Below, piece after piece: positions 5,060 to 6,247 of a stretch of DNA of 6,247 nt. Within the stretch, counting starts at the first letter, position 1, and every line of letters begins with the position of its first letter. A model generated the notes under the pieces. That model was not told the origin of the DNA and searched no databases. It saw only the letters and a program-made list of their open reading frames with translations. Made by a program: the position numbers and the translations under genes. The stretch comes from CAVZTA01 sp963778025 (lineage in GTDB: Bacteria > Chloroflexota > Limnocylindria > Limnocylindrales > CSP1-4): the NCBI GenBank assembly GCA_963778025.1, contig CAVZTA010000007.1:1-6247 (forward strand), read 5' to 3'.

Positions 5060-6139
5060 TCACGGGCGCAGCGGGGGAGTGCTCACCTGGCCGCTGATGG
5101 GATTCCGAGGGAGTGTGTCGAGGAGGGCCGTCATGGTGGGTTCGATCCGCAGACTGACTTCGGCGCCCAGGTCCGGCGTGGGCTGCGTAAGGGGGACGTG
5201 TGCGTGGAGTGCGAGTCCGGCGTCGAGGGTGAGTTCGTGGCGTCCGGGGCCGGTGGTGACGCGGGCGACGATGGCGGGAAGCCCTCCTTGGGCCTCGCGC
5301 ACGTGGATTGCGGTGGCCCAGATCGCGAGGCCGGCTGAGCGGCGTCCGGGCGGGGCGGTGAGTCCGGTTGGGCGTCCGCCGAGGAGGACGTTGCCATCGT
5401 CGTCGATGTCGACGTCGATGACGTTCTCATACCCGACCAGGCGGGCGACGGCCACGTCGATTGGGCGCGTGACGAGGTCGTCGGCGGGGGCGACCTGGCG
5501 TAACTGGCCGTCGACGAGGACGGCAACTCGGTCGGCGAGGGCGAGGATCTCCTCGGCGCGGTGCGAGACGAGGACGACGGTGGTCGCGCGGTCGGCGAGG
5601 GCACGCTCGACGTCGGCGAAGAAGGCGGCGCGGGTGGGGGTGTCGAGGCCTGCGGCGGGCTCGTCGAGGAGCAGCGCGTCGGGCTCGCAGGCAAGGGCTC
5701 GCGCGAGGCTGACGCGTTGGGCCTCGCCGCCGGACAGGGTGCGGGCTGGGCGGTCGGCGAGGTGCTCGACGCCCAGGCGCGCGAGCGCCGCGGCGGCGAC
5801 CCTCTGGCGAGTGGGTCGGGGGGCTCGGCGGTAGCGCAGCGGCAGCTCGACGTTGTAGCGGACCGTAGTGGAGAGCAGGACGGGGCGCTGGGGCGCGTAC
5901 GCCAGCCGGCGACGAAGGGCCGCGCCGCCCCGCGAGGTGGGCACGTCGTCGACGCGCACCTCGCCAACGGTCGGTTCGTCGATGGCCGCGAGCAGGCGCA
6001 GCAGGCTCGTCTTGCCGGCGCCGTTGAGGCCGAGCAGCCCCAGCCGTTCGCCGGCCGCGACGCTCAATCGGTCGACGCGCAGGACCTCGCGGCCGCCGCG
6101 GCGGTGGCGCACACCGGCGACGGTCAGGACCGCGCCCAC
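5060..6139 (-). CDS. tupC: ABC transporter ATP-binding protein, tungstate/molybdate type (TupC-like)
   Basis: ATPase that powers import of an oxyanion, probably tungstate or molybdate, on the inner face of the membrane. 359 residues from GTG 6139. Motifs in order: Walker A GLNGAGKT (37-44), Q-loop YAPQRP (Gln84), signature LSGGEAQR (135-142), Walker B LLLDEP (156-161), D-loop AGLD, H-loop His193. The catalytic set is complete. Residues from about 230 onward form an extra C-terminal region (starting GYENVIDVDI), comparable to the TOBE-like regulatory tails of ModC and TupC proteins. The pattern AYAPQRPVLLSTTVRYNVELPLRYR is shortened here to its core APQRPVLLSTTVRYNVELP, which is typical of TupC-like ATPases. 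The start overlaps the upstream permease gene by 16 bases, which indicates translational coupling. Tungstate versus molybdate cannot be settled from this gene alone. Confidence 0.85.
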   Translation of the reverse strand: MGAVLTVAGVRHRRGGREVLRVDRLSVAAGERLGLLGLNGAGKTSLLRLLAAIDEPTVGEVRVDDVPTSRGGAALRRRLAYAPQRPVLLSTTVRYNVELPLRYRRAPRPTRQRVAAAALARLGVEHLADRPARTLSGGEAQRVSLARALACEPDALLLDEPAAGLDTPTRAAFFADVERALADRATTVVLVSHRAEEILALADRVAVLVDGQLRQVAPADDLVTRPIDVAVARLVGYENVIDVDIDDDGNVLLGGRPTGLTAPPGRRSAGLAIWATAIHVREAQGGLPAIVARVTTGPGRHELTLDAGLALHAHVPLTQPTPDLGAEVSLRIEPTMTALLDTLPRNPISGQVSTPPLRP

Positions 6140-6247
6140 GCGGTTCCGCGCTGCTGTACAGAGGTGAGCACGGCGTTGACCGCGAAGGCGAGCGCGAGCA
6201 GCACCGCCCCATAGGCGAGGGCGGGCCGGAAGTCACCCTTGCCGACG
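6124..6247 (-). CDS. tupB: ABC transporter permease, C-terminal end (TupB-like), partial
   Basis: The last 40 codons of a membrane permease run in from the right edge on the - strand and stop at TGA (plus-strand TCA 6124-6126). The visible product, starting VGKGDFRPALAYG, continues with one hydrophobic helix (AVLLALAFAVNAVLTSV) and ends in a short basic tail. A final helix of this form preceded by G-[DN]-F-x-x-A-L-A is typical of TupB permeases. The frame is confirmed by its 16-base overlap with the start of the ATPase gene, the usual permease-ATPase order in tupABC operons. The gene for the binding protein is expected upstream, beyond base 6247. Too short for substrate assignment alone. Confidence 0.8.
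   Translation of the reverse strand, partial: VGKGDFRPALAYGAVLLALAFAVNAVLTSVQQRGTAWARS

Noticed and set aside
4860..5063. A 67-codon - strand frame starting at the TupC stop
   Set aside because: It runs straight through the intrinsic terminator and ends beside the tRNA fragment; no protein-like pattern.
4655..5338. A 227-codon + strand open frame across the tRNA fragment and into the ABC gene
   Set aside because: It includes the false product SGVRVPPPAS of a tRNA 3' end, crosses a terminator, and its second half is antisense to a well-supported ATPase gene.
4899..5834. A 311-codon + strand open frame
   Set aside because: Ser/Arg-rich shadow opposite the TupC-like gene, whose frame contains every ABC motif.

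Overview
The window is about two-thirds G+C with strongly G/C-biased third codon positions. The coding style, the tungstate-type ABC transporter and the small CxxC protein suggest a high-GC actinobacterium, possibly of the class Thermoleophilia (Solirubrobacterales). That placement rests on pattern recognition, not on a marker gene.

Left part (1-3865, + strand) is a run of membrane transport genes: the 3' end of an aquaporin/glycerol-channel (MIP) gene, a small unrecognised reading frame, a ClC-type chloride channel/exchanger gene broken by a one-base frame disruption in its first membrane helix, and a monovalent cation:proton antiporter with a C-terminal TrkA/RCK-like nucleotide-binding region. 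Together they read as an osmotic, ion and pH homeostasis cluster: a water or solute pore, an anion path and a cation/proton path. All lie on one strand with short gaps and could be co-transcribed.

Middle part (3866-5059): about 250-330 bases with several inverted repeats and little clear coding, containing a strong Shine-Dalgarno and ATG that open only a 32-codon peptide. This is followed by a small two-CxxC (zinc-ribbon-like) protein, a hairpin just after its stop, short direct repeats, and the 3' half of a tRNA (anticodon loop CAT, T arm and 3' acceptor strand, but no D arm or 5' acceptor strand). An intrinsic terminator follows immediately. This arrangement is what remains at the far end of an element integrated into a tRNA gene. 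If so, the transport cluster to the left could lie on an integrated island and the DNA to the right would be the older chromosome.

Right part (5060-6247, - strand): an ABC transporter ATPase with a C-terminal regulatory-type extension, overlapping by 16 bases the 3' end of its permease gene. The permease tail and the ATPase resemble the TupB/TupC tungstate (or molybdate) uptake pair. The binding protein is not in the window. This operon converges with the + strand genes at the tRNA fragment/terminator region.

No CRISPR array, transposase or integrase gene was found. The most interesting points are the tRNA-fragment boundary, the frameshifted ClC gene and its altered motifs, the aquaporin with a glycine in place of the selectivity-filter histidine, and the structured stretch with an uncommitted ribosome binding site upstream of the CxxC protein.
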